NCBI RefSeq assembly: GCF_963662255.1
Contig: NC_085052.1
Coordinates: forward strand, 38,078,654-38,142,653
Length of the DNA: 64,000 nucleotides
Origin: Cinclus cinclus
Taxonomy: Eukaryota > Chordata > Aves > Passeriformes > Cinclidae
Direction: 5' to 3'
Shown here: in pieces, positions 21,642-35,026 of the stretch
Layout of the letters: every line of letters starts with the position of its first letter
Position numbering within the stretch: position 1 is the first letter of the stretch
Notes under the pieces: generated by a model
Seen by the model: only the letters and a program-made list of their open reading frames with translations
Database searches by the model: none
What the model was told of the DNA's origin: nothing
Made by a program: the position numbers and the translations under genes

Positions 21642-22522
21642 TTGGGTCACAATGGTTCCTTGCTTCTCTTAACCTCTGTGGTGTCACAATGCATTCCAAG
21701 ACCTTTTAGGCCACTTGGTCTTACAATGAACCATTTGATTCTAGGCCTCCATGGTGTCATAATGGTTCGTTGCTCCTATAGGTCCCCATGCTGTCAGAGT
21801 TCATCCGTGGTCCTTTTGCGCCCCCTGGTGTCAAAAGGGATTCTTAGATTGTTGGCCTGCATTGGGTCACAATGGTTCCTTGCTTCTCTTAACCCCTGTG
21901 GTGTCACAATGCATCCCATGCCCTTTTAGGCCACTTGATGTCACAATGAAACATTTGATTCTTGGCCTCCATGGTGTCATAATGGTTCCTTGTTTCTATT
22001 GGGCCCCATGCTGTCACAATTCATCCCTGGCCCTTTTACGCCCCCTGGTGTCAAATGGGATCCTGGGATTATTAGCCTCCATTGGGTCACAATGGATCCT
22101 TGCTTCTCTTAACCCCTGTGCTGTCACAATGCATCCCATGCCCTTTTAGGCCACTTGATGTCACAATGAATCATTTGATTCTTGGCCTCCATGGTGGCAT
22201 AATAGATCCTTGCTTCTATTGGTCCCCGTGCTGTAACAATCCATCCCTGGCCCTTTTTATACCCCCTGGTTCCACAAGGGATCATGAGATTGTTAGCCTG
22301 CATTGGGTCACAATGGTTCCTTGCTTCTCTTAACCTCTGTGGTGTCACAATGCATTCCAAGCCCTTTTAGGCCACTTGATGTCACAATGAACCATTTGAT
22401 TCTTGGCCTTCATGGTGTCATAATGGTTCCTTGCTTCTATAGGTCCCCATGCTGTCAGCGTTCATCCGTGGTCCTTTTACGCCCCCTGGTGTCAAAAGGG
22501 ATTCTTAGATTGTTAGCCTCCA
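21642..22522 (+). repeat. Block IV-I-II-IV matched at 29.8-30.7 kb
   Basis: It matches 29786-30666 at an offset of 8,144 bp (37 monomers plus 4). Shared markers are ATGGTTCGTTGCTCC near 21,771 and 29,906, and GATTGTTGGCCTGC near 21,847 and 29,991. It links the left and right halves of the window. Confidence 0.77.
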
Positions 22523-24105
22523 TTGGGTCACAATGGTTCCTTGCTTCTCTTAACCTCTGTGGTGTCACAATGCATTCCAAGCCCTTTTAGGCCACTTGAT
22601 GTCACAATGAATCATTTGATTCTTGGCCTCCATGGTGGCGTAATTGTACCACGTTTTAATTGGGCCCCATGCTTTCAAAATACATCCCTGCCCCTTTTAG
22701 GCCCATTAGTGTCACAAGGGATCATTAGATTGTTAGCCTGCTTTGGGTCACAATGGTTCCTTGCTTCTCTTAACCTCTGTGGTGTCACAATGCATTCCAA
22801 GCCCTTTTAGGCCACTTGATGTCACAATGAACCATTTGATTCTTGGCCTCCATGGTGCCATAATAGATCCTTGCTTCTATTGGTCCCCGTGCTGTAACAA
22901 TCCATCCCTGGCCCTTTTTATACCCCCTGGTTCCACAAGGGATCATGAGATTGTTAGCCTGCATTGGGTCACAATGGTTCCTTGCTTCTCCTGACCTCTG
23001 TGCTGTCACAATGCATTCCAAGCCCTTTTAGGCCACTTGATGTCACAATGAATCATTTGATTCTTGGCCTCCATGGTGCCATAATTGTACCAGGTTTTAA
23101 TTGGGCCCCATGCTTTCACAATACATCCCTCCCCCTTTTAGGCCCATTGGTGTCAAAGGGGATCATTAGATTGTTAGCCTGCATTGGGTCACAATGGATC
23201 CTTGCTTCTCTTAACCTCTGAGGTGTCACAATGCATCCCATGCCGTTTTAGGCCACATGATGTCACAATGAATTATTTGATTCTTGGCCTCCATGGTGGC
23301 ATAAGAGATCCTTGATTCTATTGGTCCCCGTGCTGCAATAATTCATCCCTGCCCCTTTTAGGCCCATTGGTGTCACAAGGGATCATTAGATTGTTAGCCT
23401 GCTTTGGGTCACAATGGTTCCTTGCTTCTCTTAACCTCTGTGGTGTCACAATGCATTCCAAGCCCTTTTAGGCCACTTGATGTCACAATGAATCATTTCA
23501 TTCTTGGCCTCCACGGTGTCATAATGGTTCCTTGTTTCTATTGGGCCCCATGCTGTAACAATTCATCCCTGGCCCTTTTACGCCCCCTGGTGTCAAAAGG
23601 ATTCTTAGATTGTTAGCCTGCATTGGGTCACAATGGTTCCTTGCTTCTCTTAACCTCTGTGGTGTCACAATGCATTCCAAGCCCTTTTAGGCCACTTGGT
23701 CTTACAATGAACCATTGGATTCTAGGCCTCCATGGTGTCATAATGGTTCCTTGCTCCTATAGGTCCCCATGCTGTCAGAGTTCATGCGTGGTCCTTTTGC
23801 GCCCCCTGGTGTCAAAAGGGATTCTTAGATTGTTAGCCTGCATTGGGTCACAATGGTTCCTTGTTTCTCTTAACCCCTGTGGTGTCACAATGCATCCCAT
23901 GCCCTTTTAGGCCACTTGATGTCACAATGAATCATTTGATTCTTGGCCTCCATGGTGGCATAATAGATCCTTGCTTCTATTGGTCCCCGTGCTGTAACAA
24001 TCCATCCCTGGCCCTTATACGCCCCCTGGTGTCAAATGGGATCCTGGGATTATTAGCCTCCATTGGGTCACAATGGATCCTTGCTTCTCTTAACCCCTGT
24101 GGTGT
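22125..24105 (+). repeat. Tandem duplication of 1,981 bp, copy 1
   Basis: Nine monomers: two class II bases gained and one G lost give 9 x 220 + 1 = 1,981. It is followed directly by a second copy at 24106-26086. I found no difference at any site compared, including rare private changes: CTCCTGACCTCTG (near 22,988 and 24,969), GGCATAAGAGATCC (near 23,298 and 25,279), CCATTGGATTC (near 23,712 and 25,693) and the missing G in CAAAAGGATTC (near 23,598 and 25,579). Confidence 0.92.
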
Positions 24106-26086
24106 CACAATGCATCCCATGCCCTTTTAGGCCACTTGATGTCACAATGAATCATTTGATTCTTGGCCTCCATGGTGGCATAATAGATCCTTGCTTCTAT
24201 TGGTCCCCGTGCTGTAACAATCCATCCCTGGCCCTTTTTATACCCCCTGGTTCCACAAGGGATCATGAGATTGTTAGCCTGCATTGGGTCACAATGGTTC
24301 CTTGCTTCTCTTAACCTCTGTGGTGTCACAATGCATTCCAAGCCCTTTTAGGCCACTTGATGTCACAATGAACCATTTGATTCTTGGCCTTCATGGTGTC
24401 ATAATGGTTCCTTGCTTCTATAGGTCCCCATGCTGTCAGCGTTCATCCGTGGTCCTTTTACGCCCCCTGGTGTCAAAAGGGATTCTTAGATTGTTAGCCT
24501 CCATTGGGTCACAATGGTTCCTTGCTTCTCTTAACCTCTGTGGTGTCACAATGCATTCCAAGCCCTTTTAGGCCACTTGATGTCACAATGAATCATTTGA
24601 TTCTTGGCCTCCATGGTGGCGTAATTGTACCACGTTTTAATTGGGCCCCATGCTTTCAAAATACATCCCTGCCCCTTTTAGGCCCATTAGTGTCACAAGG
24701 GATCATTAGATTGTTAGCCTGCTTTGGGTCACAATGGTTCCTTGCTTCTCTTAACCTCTGTGGTGTCACAATGCATTCCAAGCCCTTTTAGGCCACTTGA
24801 TGTCACAATGAACCATTTGATTCTTGGCCTCCATGGTGCCATAATAGATCCTTGCTTCTATTGGTCCCCGTGCTGTAACAATCCATCCCTGGCCCTTTTT
24901 ATACCCCCTGGTTCCACAAGGGATCATGAGATTGTTAGCCTGCATTGGGTCACAATGGTTCCTTGCTTCTCCTGACCTCTGTGCTGTCACAATGCATTCC
25001 AAGCCCTTTTAGGCCACTTGATGTCACAATGAATCATTTGATTCTTGGCCTCCATGGTGCCATAATTGTACCAGGTTTTAATTGGGCCCCATGCTTTCAC
25101 AATACATCCCTCCCCCTTTTAGGCCCATTGGTGTCAAAGGGGATCATTAGATTGTTAGCCTGCATTGGGTCACAATGGATCCTTGCTTCTCTTAACCTCT
25201 GAGGTGTCACAATGCATCCCATGCCGTTTTAGGCCACATGATGTCACAATGAATTATTTGATTCTTGGCCTCCATGGTGGCATAAGAGATCCTTGATTCT
25301 ATTGGTCCCCGTGCTGCAATAATTCATCCCTGCCCCTTTTAGGCCCATTGGTGTCACAAGGGATCATTAGATTGTTAGCCTGCTTTGGGTCACAATGGTT
25401 CCTTGCTTCTCTTAACCTCTGTGGTGTCACAATGCATTCCAAGCCCTTTTAGGCCACTTGATGTCACAATGAATCATTTCATTCTTGGCCTCCACGGTGT
25501 CATAATGGTTCCTTGTTTCTATTGGGCCCCATGCTGTAACAATTCATCCCTGGCCCTTTTACGCCCCCTGGTGTCAAAAGGATTCTTAGATTGTTAGCCT
25601 GCATTGGGTCACAATGGTTCCTTGCTTCTCTTAACCTCTGTGGTGTCACAATGCATTCCAAGCCCTTTTAGGCCACTTGGTCTTACAATGAACCATTGGA
25701 TTCTAGGCCTCCATGGTGTCATAATGGTTCCTTGCTCCTATAGGTCCCCATGCTGTCAGAGTTCATGCGTGGTCCTTTTGCGCCCCCTGGTGTCAAAAGG
25801 GATTCTTAGATTGTTAGCCTGCATTGGGTCACAATGGTTCCTTGTTTCTCTTAACCCCTGTGGTGTCACAATGCATCCCATGCCCTTTTAGGCCACTTGA
25901 TGTCACAATGAATCATTTGATTCTTGGCCTCCATGGTGGCATAATAGATCCTTGCTTCTATTGGTCCCCGTGCTGTAACAATCCATCCCTGGCCCTTATA
26001 CGCCCCCTGGTGTCAAATGGGATCCTGGGATTATTAGCCTCCATTGGGTCACAATGGATCCTTGCTTCTCTTAACCCCTGTGGTGT
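24106..26086 (+). repeat. Tandem duplication of 1,981 bp, copy 2
   Basis: Second copy of the preceding block. The match continues to about 26,290 and then ends with CTTATCCTCTG and ACAATTCATTCC, the start of a recurrent right-hand module. The apparent identity makes this the youngest event in the window, or possibly an assembly duplication. Confidence 0.92.
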
Positions 26087-26264
26087 CACAATGCATCCCA
26101 TGCCCTTTTAGGCCACTTGATGTCACAATGAATCATTTGATTCTTGGCCTCCATGGTGGCATAATAGATCCTTGCTTCTATTGGTCCCCGTGCTGTAACA
26201 ATCCATCCCTGGCCCTTTTTATACCCCCTGGTTCCACAAGGGATCATGAGATTGTTAGCCTGCA

Positions 26265-27144
26265 TTGGGTCACAATGGTTCCTTGCTTCTCTTATCCTCT
26301 GTGGTGTCACAATTCATTCCAAGCCCTTTTAGGCCACTTGATGTCACAATGAACCATTTGATTCTTGGCCTTCATGGTGTCATAATGGTTCCTTGCTTCT
26401 ATAGGTCTCCATGCTGTCAGAGTTCATCCGTGGTCCTTTTGCGCCCCCTGGTGTCAAAAGGGATTCTTAGATTCTTAGCCTGCATTGGGTCACAATGGAT
26501 CCTTGCTTCTCTTAACCTCTGTGGTGTCACAATGCATTCCAAGCCCTTTTAGGCCACTTGATGTCACAATGAATCATTTGATTCTTGGCCTCCATGGTGG
26601 CGTAATTGTACCAGGATTTAATTAGTCCCCATGACTTCACAATACATCCCTGCCCCTTTTAGGCCCATTAGTGTCAAAAGGGATCATTAGATTGTTAGCC
26701 TGTATTGGGTCAAAATGGTTCCTTGTTTCTCTTAACCTCTGTGGTGTCACAATGCATCCCATGCCCTTTTAGGCCACTTGATGTCACAATGAAACATTTG
26801 ATTCTTGGCCTCCATGGTGGCATAATGGTTCCTTGTTTCTATTGGGCCCCATGCTGTCACAATTCATCCCTGGCCCTTTTACGCCCCCTGGTGTCAAAAG
26901 GGATTCTTAGATTGTTAGCCTGCATTGGGTCACAATGGTTCCTTGCTTCTCTTAACCTCTGCGGTGTCACAATGCATTCCAAGACCTTTTAGGCCACTTG
27001 GTCTTACAATGAACCATTTGATTCTAGGCCTCCATGGTGTCATAATGGTTCGTTGCTCCTATAGGTCCCCATGCTGTCAGAGTTCATCCGTGGTCCTTTT
27101 GCGCCCCCTGGTGTCAAAAGGGATTCTTAGATTGTTAGCCTGCA
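26265..27144 (+). repeat. Recurrent IV-III'-I module, first of eight copies
   Basis: The module begins with CTTATCCTCTGTGG and ACAATTCATTCC, continues with a class IV monomer (AGGTCTCCATGC, GATTCTTAGCC), then a class III' monomer and GTATTGGGTCAAAATGG. Starts lie at about 26265, 32427, 33748, 37930, 40571, 45634, 48275 and 52898. In this first copy the III' monomer has ATTAGTCCCCATGAC and is followed by a I/IV monomer. Confidence 0.85.
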
Positions 27145-27805
27145 TTGGGTCACAATGGATCCTTGCTTCTCTTAACCCCTGTGGTGTCACAATGCATCCC
27201 ATGCCATTTTAGGCCACTTGATGTCACAATGAATCATTTGATTCTTGGCCTCCATGGTGGCGTAATAGTACCAGGTTTTAATTGGGCCCCATGCTTTCAC
27301 AATACATCCCTGTCCCTTTTAGGCCCATTACTGTCAAAAGGGATCATTAGATTGTTAGCCTGCATTGGGTCACAATGGTTCCTTGTTTCTCTTAACCTCT
27401 GTGGTGTCACAATGCATCCCATGCCCTTTTAGGCCACTTGATGTCACAATGAATCATTTGATTCTTGGCCTCCATGGTGTCATAATGGTTCCTTCTTTCT
27501 ATTGGGCCCCATGCTGTCACAATTCATCCCTGGCCCTTATACGCCCCCTGGTGTCAAATGGGATCCTGGGATTATTAGCCTCCATTGGGTCACAATGGAT
27601 CCTTGCTTCTCTTAACCCCTGTGGTGTCACAATGCATCCCATGCCCTTTTAGGCCACTTGATGTCACAATGAATCATTTGATTCTTGGCCTCCATGGTGG
27701 CATAATAGATCCTTGCTTCTATTGGTCCCCGTGCTGTAACAATCCATCCCTGACCCCTTTTATACCCCCTGGTTCCACAAGGGATCATGAGATTGTTAGC
27801 CTGCA
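27145..27805 (+). repeat. Monomers III-I-II
   Basis: The class III and I monomers match 30667-31105 (offset about 3,522), sharing GGCGTAATAGTACC and CCATTACTGTC. The class II monomer carries ACCCCTTTTATACC near 27,750, a substituted version of the five-T run that keeps the 38-bp length. Confidence 0.75.
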
Positions 27806-28890
27806 TTGGGTCACAATGGTTCCTTGCTTCTCTTAACCTCTGTGGTGTCACAATGCATTCCAAGCCCTTTTAGGCCACTTGATGTCACAATGAATCATTT
27901 GATTCTTGGCCTCCATGGTGGCGTAATTGTACCAGGTTTTAATTGGGCCCCATGCTTTCACAATACATCCCTCCCCCTTTTAGGCCCATTGGTGTCAAAG
28001 GGGATCATTAGATTGTTAGCCTGCATTGGGTCACAATGGATCCTTGCTTCTCTTAACCTCTGAGGTGTCACAATGCATCCCATGCCGTTTTAGGCCACAT
28101 GATGTCACAATGAATTATTTGATTCTTGGCCTCCATGGTGGTATAATAGATCCTTGATTCTATTGGTCCCCGTGCTGCAATAATTCATCCCTGCCCCTTT
28201 TAGGCCCATTGGTGTCACAAGGGATCATTAGATTGTTAGCCTGCTTTGGGTCACAATGGTTCCTTGCTTCTCTTAACCTCTGTGGTGTCACAATGCATTC
28301 CAAGCCCTTTTAGGCCACTTGATGTCACAATGAATCATTTCATTCTTGGCCTCCACGGTGTCATAATGGTTCCTTGTTTCTATTGGGCCCCATGCTGTCA
28401 CAATTCATCCCTGGCCCTTTTACGCCCCCTGGTGTCAAATGGGATTCTTAGATTGTTAGCCTGCATTGGGTCACAATGGTTCCTTGCTTCTCTTAACCTC
28501 TGTGGTGTCACAATGCATTCCAAGCCCTTTTAGGCCACTTGGTCTTACAATGAAACATTTGATTCTAGGCCTCCATGGTGTCATAATGGTTCCTTGCTCC
28601 TATAGGTCCCCATGCTGTCAGAGTTCATGCGTGGTCCTTTTGCGCCCCCTGGTGTCAAAAGGGATTCTTAGATTGTTAGCCTGCATTGGGTCACAATGGT
28701 TCCTTGTTTCTCTTAACCCCTGTGGTGTCACAATGCATCCCATGCCCTTTTAGGCCACTTGATGTCACAATGAATCATTTGATTCTTGGCCTCCATGGTG
28801 TCATATTGGTTCCTTGTTTCTATTGGGCGCCATGCTGTCACAATTCATCCCTGGCCCTTATACGCCCCCTGGTGTCAAATGGGATCCTGG
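27806..28890 (+). repeat. Higher-order block III-V-I-IV-I, copy 1 (offset 3,300 bp)
   Basis: It matches 31106-32190 at 3,300 bp (15 monomers). Shared markers: CTCTGAGGTGTCAC, CCGTTTTAGG, CATTTCATTCTTGG, CTCCACGGTGTC and GTCATATTGG with GGGCGCC. Differences include ATGAAACATTTG near 28,549 against ATGAACC in copy 2. Confidence 0.82.
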
Positions 28891-29785
28891 GATAATTAGC
28901 CTCCATTGGGTCACAATGGATCCTTGCTTCTCTTAACCCCTGTGGTGTCACAATGCATTCCAAGCCCTTTTAGGCCACTTGATGTCACAATGAATCATTT
29001 GATTCTTGGCCTCCATGGTGGCGTAATTGTACCAGGATTTAATTATTCCCCATGATTTCACAATACATCCCTGCCCCTTTTAGGCCCATTAGTGTCAAAA
29101 GGGATCATTAGATTGTTAGCCTGTATTGGGTCAAAATGGTTCCTTGTTTCTCTTAACCTCTGTGGTGTCACAATGCATCCCATGCCCTTTTAGGCCACTT
29201 GATGTCACAATGAACCATTTGATTCTTGGCCTCCATGGTGTCATAATGGTTCCTTGTTTCTATTGGGCCCCATGCTGTCACAATTCATCCCTGGCACTTT
29301 TACGCCCCCTGGTGTCAAATGGGATCCTGGGATTATTAGCCTCCATTGGGTCACAATGGATCCTTGCTTCTCTTAACCCCTGTGGTGTCACAATGCATCC
29401 CATGCCCTTTTAGGCCACTTGATGTCACAATGAATCATTTGATTCTTGGCCTCCATGGTGGCATAATAGATCCTTGCTTCTATTGGTTCCCATGCTGTCA
29501 GAGTTCATCCGTGGTCCTTTTGCGCCCCCTGGTGTCAAAAGGGATTCTTAGATTTTTAGCCTGCATTGGGTCACAATGGTTCCTTGCTTCTCTTAACCCC
29601 TGTGGTGTCACAATGCATCCCATGCCCTTTTAGGCCACTTGATGTCACAATGAAACATTTGATTCTTGGCCTCCATGGTGGCATAATGGTTCCTTGTTTC
29701 TATTGGGCCCCATGCTGTCACAATTCATCCCTGGCCCTTTTACGCCCCCTGGTGTCAAAAGGGATTCTTAGATTGTTAGCCTGCA
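28891..29785 (+). repeat. Monomers III'-I-II/IV-I/IV
   Basis: Contains a class III' monomer with an AATTATTCCCC variant near 29,040, a class I, a II/IV hybrid with TTGGTTCCCATGC, and a I/IV hybrid. The last part (29640-29990) matches 26780-27130 at about 2,861 bp. Confidence 0.75.
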
Positions 29786-30885
29786 TTGGGTCTCAATGGA
29801 TCCTTGCTTCTCTTAACCTCTGCGGTGTCACAATGCATTCCAAGACCTTTTAGGCCACTTGGTCTTACAATGAACCATTTGATTCTAGGCCTCCATGGTG
29901 TCATAATGGTTCGTTGCTCCTATAGGTCCCCATGCTGTCAGAGTTCATCCGTGGTCCTTTTGCGCCCCCTGGTGTCAAAAGGGATTCTTAGATTGTTGGC
30001 CTGCATTGGGTCACAATGGTTCCTTGCTTCTCTTAACCCCTGTGGTGTCACAATGCATCCCATGCCCTTTTAGGCCACTTGATGTCACAATGAAACATTT
30101 GATTCTTGGCCTCCATGGTGTCATAATGATTCCTTGTTTCTATTGGGCCCCATGCTGTCACAATTCATCCCTGGCCCTTTTACGCCCCCTGGTGTCAAAT
30201 GGGATCCTGGGATTATTAGCCTCCATTGGGTCACAATGGATCCTTGCTTCTCTTAACCCCTGTGCTGTCACAATGCATCCCATGCCCTTTTAGGCCACTT
30301 GATGTCACAATGAATCATTTGATTCTTGGCCTCCATGGTGGCATAATAGATCCTTGCTTCTATTGGTCCCCGTGCTGTAACAATCCATCCCTGGTCCTTT
30401 TTATACCCACTGGTTCCACAAGAGATCATGAGATTGTTAGCCTGCATTGGGTCACAATGGTTCCTTGCATCTCTTAACCTCTGTGCTGTCACAATGCATT
30501 CCAAGCCCTTTTAGGCCACTTGATGTCACAATGAACCATTTGATTCTTGGCCTTCATGGTGTCATAATGGTTCCTTGCTTCTATAGGTCCCCATGCTGTC
30601 AGCGTTCATCCGTGGTCCTTTTACGCCCCCTGGTGTCAAAAGGGATTCTTAGATTGTTAGCCTGCATTGGGTCACAATGGATCCTTGCTTCTCTTAACCC
30701 CTGTGGTGTCACAATGCATCCCATGCCATTTTAGGCCACTTGATGTCACAATGAATCATTTGATTCTTGGCCTCCATGGTGGCGTAATAGTACCAGGTTT
30801 TAATTGGGCCCCATGCTTTCACAATACATCCCTGTCCCTTTTAGGCCCATTACTGTCAAAAGGGATCATTAGATTGTTAGCCTGA
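29786..30885 (+). repeat. Block IV-I-II-IV-III
   Basis: The first four monomers match 21642-22522 and the last matches 27145-27364, so a junction between two source registers lies near 30,660. A lost C in GCCTGATTGGG near 30,884 shortens the last monomer by one base. The E/F junction near 29,790 reads GGGTCTCAATGG. Confidence 0.75.
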
Positions 30886-31105
30886 TTGGGTCACAATGGT
30901 TCCTTGTTTCTCTTAACCTCTGTGGTGTCACAATGCATCCCATGCCCTTTTAGGCCACTTGATGTCACAATGAATCATTTGATTCTTGGCCTCCATGGTG
31001 TCATAATGGTTCCTTCTTTCTATTGGGCCCCATGCTGTCACAATTCATCCCTGGCCCTTTTACGCGCCCTGGTGTCAAATGGGATCCTGGGATTATTAGC
31101 CTCCA

Positions 31106-32190
31106 TTGGGTCACAATGGTTCCTTGCTTCTCTTAACCTCTGTGGTGTCACAATGCATTCCAAGCCCTTTTAGGCCACTTGATGTCACAATGAATCATTT
31201 GATTCTTGGCCTCCATGGTGGCGTAATTGTACCAGGTTTTAATTGGGCCCCATGCTTTCACAATACATCCCTCCCCCTTTTAGGCCCATTTGTGTCAAAG
31301 GGGATCATTAGATTGTTAGCCTGCATTGGGTCACAATGGATCCTTGCTTCTCTTAACCTCTGAGGTGTCACAATGCATCCCATGCCGTTTTAGGCCACAT
31401 GATGTCACAATGAATTATTTGATTCTTGGCCTCCATGGTGGCATAATAGATCCTTGATTCTATTGGTCCCCGTGCTGCAATAATTCATCCCTGCCCCTTT
31501 TAGGCCCATTGGTGTCACAAGGGATCATTAGATTGTTAGCCTGCTTTGGGTCAAAATGGTTCCTTGCTTCTCTTAATCTCTGTGGTGTCACAATGCATTC
31601 CAAGCCCTTTTAGGCCACTTGATGTCACAATGAATCATTTCATTCTTGGCCTCCACGGTGTCATAATGGTTCCTTGTTTCTATTGGGCCCCATGCTGTCA
31701 CAATTCATCCCTGGCCCTTTTACGCCCCCTGGTGTCAAATGGGATTCTTAGATTGTTAGCCTGCATTGGGTCACAATGGTTCCTTGCTTCTCTTAACCTC
31801 TGTGGTGTCACAATGCATTCCAAGCCCTTTTAGGCCACTTGGTCTTACAATGAACCATTTGATTCTAGGCCTCCATGGTGTCATAATGGTTCCTTGCTCC
31901 TATAGGTCCCCATGCTGTCAGAGTTCATGCGTGGTCCTTTTGCGCCCCCTGGTGTCAAAAGGGATTCTTAGATTGTTAGCCTGCATTGGGTCACAATGGT
32001 TCCTTGTTTCTCTTAACCCCTGTGGTGTCACAATGCATCCCATGCCCTTTTAGGCCACTTGATGTCACAATGAATCATTTGATTCTTGGCCTCCATGGTG
32101 TCATATTGGTTCCTTGTTTCTATTGGGCGCCATGCTGTCACAATTCATCCCTGGCCCTTATACGCCCCCTGGTGTCAAATGGGATCCTGG
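31106..32190 (+). repeat. Higher-order block III-V-I-IV-I, copy 2 (offset 3,300 bp)
   Basis: Second copy of 27806-28890. It has GGGTCAAAATGG near 31,551 and CTTAATCTCTG near 31,572 as private changes. It leads directly into the second recurrent IV-III'-I module. Confidence 0.82.
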
Positions 32191-32269
32191 GATTATTAGC
32201 CTCCATTGGGTCACAATGGATCCTTGCTTCTCTTAACCCCTGTGGTGTCACAATGCATCCCATGCCCTT

Positions 32270-35026
32270 TTAGGCCACTTGATGTCACAATGAATCATTT
32301 GATTCTTGGCCTCCATGGTGGCATAATAGATCCTTGCTTCTATTGGTCCCCGTGCTGTAACAATCCATCCCTGGCCCTTTTTATACCCCCTGGTTCCACA
32401 AGGGATCATTAGATTGTTAGCCTGCATTGGGTCACAATGGTTCCTTGCTTCTCTTATCCTCTGTGGTGTCACAATTCATTCCAAGCCCTTTTAGGCCACT
32501 TGATGTCACAATGAACCATTTGATTCTTGGCCTTCATGGTGTCATAATGGTTCCTTGCTTCTATAGGTCTCCATGCTGTCAGAGTTCATCCGTGGTCCTT
32601 TTGCGCCCCCTGGTGTCAAAAGGGATTCTTAGATTCTTAGCCTGCATTGGGTCACAATGGATCCTTGCTTCTCTTAACCTCTGTGGTGTCACAATGCATT
32701 CCAAGCCCTTTTAGGCCACTTGATGTCACAATGAATCATTTGATTCTTGGCCTCCATGGTGGCGTAATTGTACCAGGATTTAATTGGTCCCCATGATTTC
32801 ACAATACATCCCTGCCCCTTTTAGGCCCATTAGTGTCAAAAGGGATCATTAGATTGTTAGCCTGTATTGGGTCAAAATGGTTCCTTGTTTCTCTTAACCT
32901 CTGTGGTGTCACAATGCATCCCATGCCCTTTTAGGCCACTTGATGTCACAATGAACCATTTGATTCTTGGCCTCCATGGTGTCATAATGGTTCCTTGTTT
33001 CTATTGGGCCCCATGCTGTCACAATTCATCCCTGGCCCTTTTACGCCCCCTGGTGTCAAATGGGATCCTGGGATTATTAGCCTCCATTGGGTCACAATGG
33101 ATCCTCGCTTCTCTTAACCCCTGTGGTGTCACAATGCATCCCATGCCCTTTTAGGCCACTTGATGTCACAATGAATCATTTGATTCTTGGCCTCCATGGT
33201 GGCATAATAGATCCTTGCTTCTATAGGTTCCCATGCTGTCAGAGTTCATCCGTGGTCCTTTTGCGCCCCCTGGTGTCAAAAGGGATTCTTAGATTTTTAG
33301 CCTGCATTGGGTCACAATGGATCCTTGCTTCTCTTAACCCCTGTGGTGTCACAATGCATCCCATGCCCTTTTAGGCCACTTGATGTCACAATGAAACATT
33401 TGATTCTTGGCCTCCATGGTGGCATAATGGTTCCTTGTTTCTATTGGGCCCCATGCTGTCACAATTCATCCCTGGCACTTTTACGCCCCCTGGTGTCAAA
33501 TGGGATCCTGGGATTATTAGCCTCCATTGGGTCACAATGGATCCTTGCTTCTCTTAACCCCTGTGCTGTCACAATGCATCCCATGCTCTTTTAGGCCACT
33601 TGATGTCACAATGAATCATTTGATTCTTGGCCTCCATGGTGGCATAATAGATCCTTGCTTCTATTGGTCCCCGTGCTGTAACAATCCATCCCTGGCCCTT
33701 TTTATACCCCCTGGTTCCACAAGGGATCATGAGATTGTTAGCCTGCATTGGGTCACAATGGTTCCTTGCTTCTCTTATCCTCTGTGGTGTCACAATTCAT
33801 TCCAAGCCCTTTTAGGCCACTTGATGTCACAATGAACCATTTGATTCTTGGCCTTCATGGTGTCATAATGGTTCCTTGCTTCTATAGGTCTCCATGCTGT
33901 CAGAGTTCATCCGTGGTCCTTTTGCGCCCCCTGGTGTCAAAAGGGATTCTTAGATTCTTAGCCTGCATTGGGTCACAATGGATCCTTGCTTCTCTTAACC
34001 TCTGTGGTGTCACAATGCATTCCAAGCCCTTTTAGGCCACTTGATGTCACAATGAATCATTTGATTCTTGGCCTCCATGGTGGCGTAATTGTACCAGGAT
34101 TTAATTGGTCCCCATGATTTCACAATACATCCCTGCCCCTTTTAGGCCCATTAGTGTCAAAAGGGATCATTAGATTGTTAGCCTGTATTGGGTCAAAATG
34201 GTTCCTTGTTTCTCTTAACCTCTGTGGTGTCACAATGCATCCCATGCCCTTTTAGGCCACTTGATGTCACAATGAACCATTTGATTCTTGGCCTCCATGG
34301 TGTCATAATGGTTCCTTGTTTCTATTGGGCCCCATGCTGTCACAATTCATCCCTGGCACTTTTACGCCCCCTGGTGTCAAATGGGATCCTGGGATTATTA
34401 GCCTCCATTGGGTCACAATGGATCCTTGCTTCTCTTAACCCCTGTGGTGTCACAATGCATCCCATGCCCTTTTAGGCCACTTGATGTCACAATGAATCAT
34501 TTGATTCTTGGCCTCCATGGTGGCATAATAGATCCATGCTTCTATAGGTTCCCATGCTGTCAGAGTTCATCCGTGGTCCTTTTGCGCCCCCTGGTGTCAA
34601 AAGGGATTCTTTGATTGTTAGCCTGCATTGGGTCACAATGGATCCTTGCTTCTCTTAACCCCTGTGGTGTCACAATGCATCCCATGCCCTTTTAGGCCAC
34701 TTGATGTCACAATGAAACATTTGATTCTTGGCCTCCATGGTGTCATAATGGTTCCTTGTTTCTATTGGGCCCCATGCTGTCACAATTCATCCCTGGCCCT
34801 TTTACGCCCCCTGGTGTCAAATGGGATCCTGGGATTATTAGCCTCCATTGGGTCACAATGGATCCTTGCTTCTCTTAACCCCTGTGCTGTCACAATGCAT
34901 CCCATGCTCTTTTAGGCCACTTGATGTCACAATGAATCATTTGATTCTTGGCCTCCATGGTGGCATAATAGATCCTTGCTTCTATTGGTCCCCGTGCTGT
35001 AACAATCCATCCCTGGCCCTTTTTAT
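32270..35026 (+). repeat. Tandem 1,321-bp higher-order repeat (about two copies)
   Basis: Period 1,321 bp (six monomers plus one class II base). Starts pair as 32427/33748, 32867/34188, 33087/34408, 33307/34628 and 33527/34848. Order: IV, III', I, II/IV, I, II. The match ends near 33,705/35,026, where the second copy switches from class II E to class I E (CCCCTGGTGTCAAATGGG). Confidence 0.87.
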
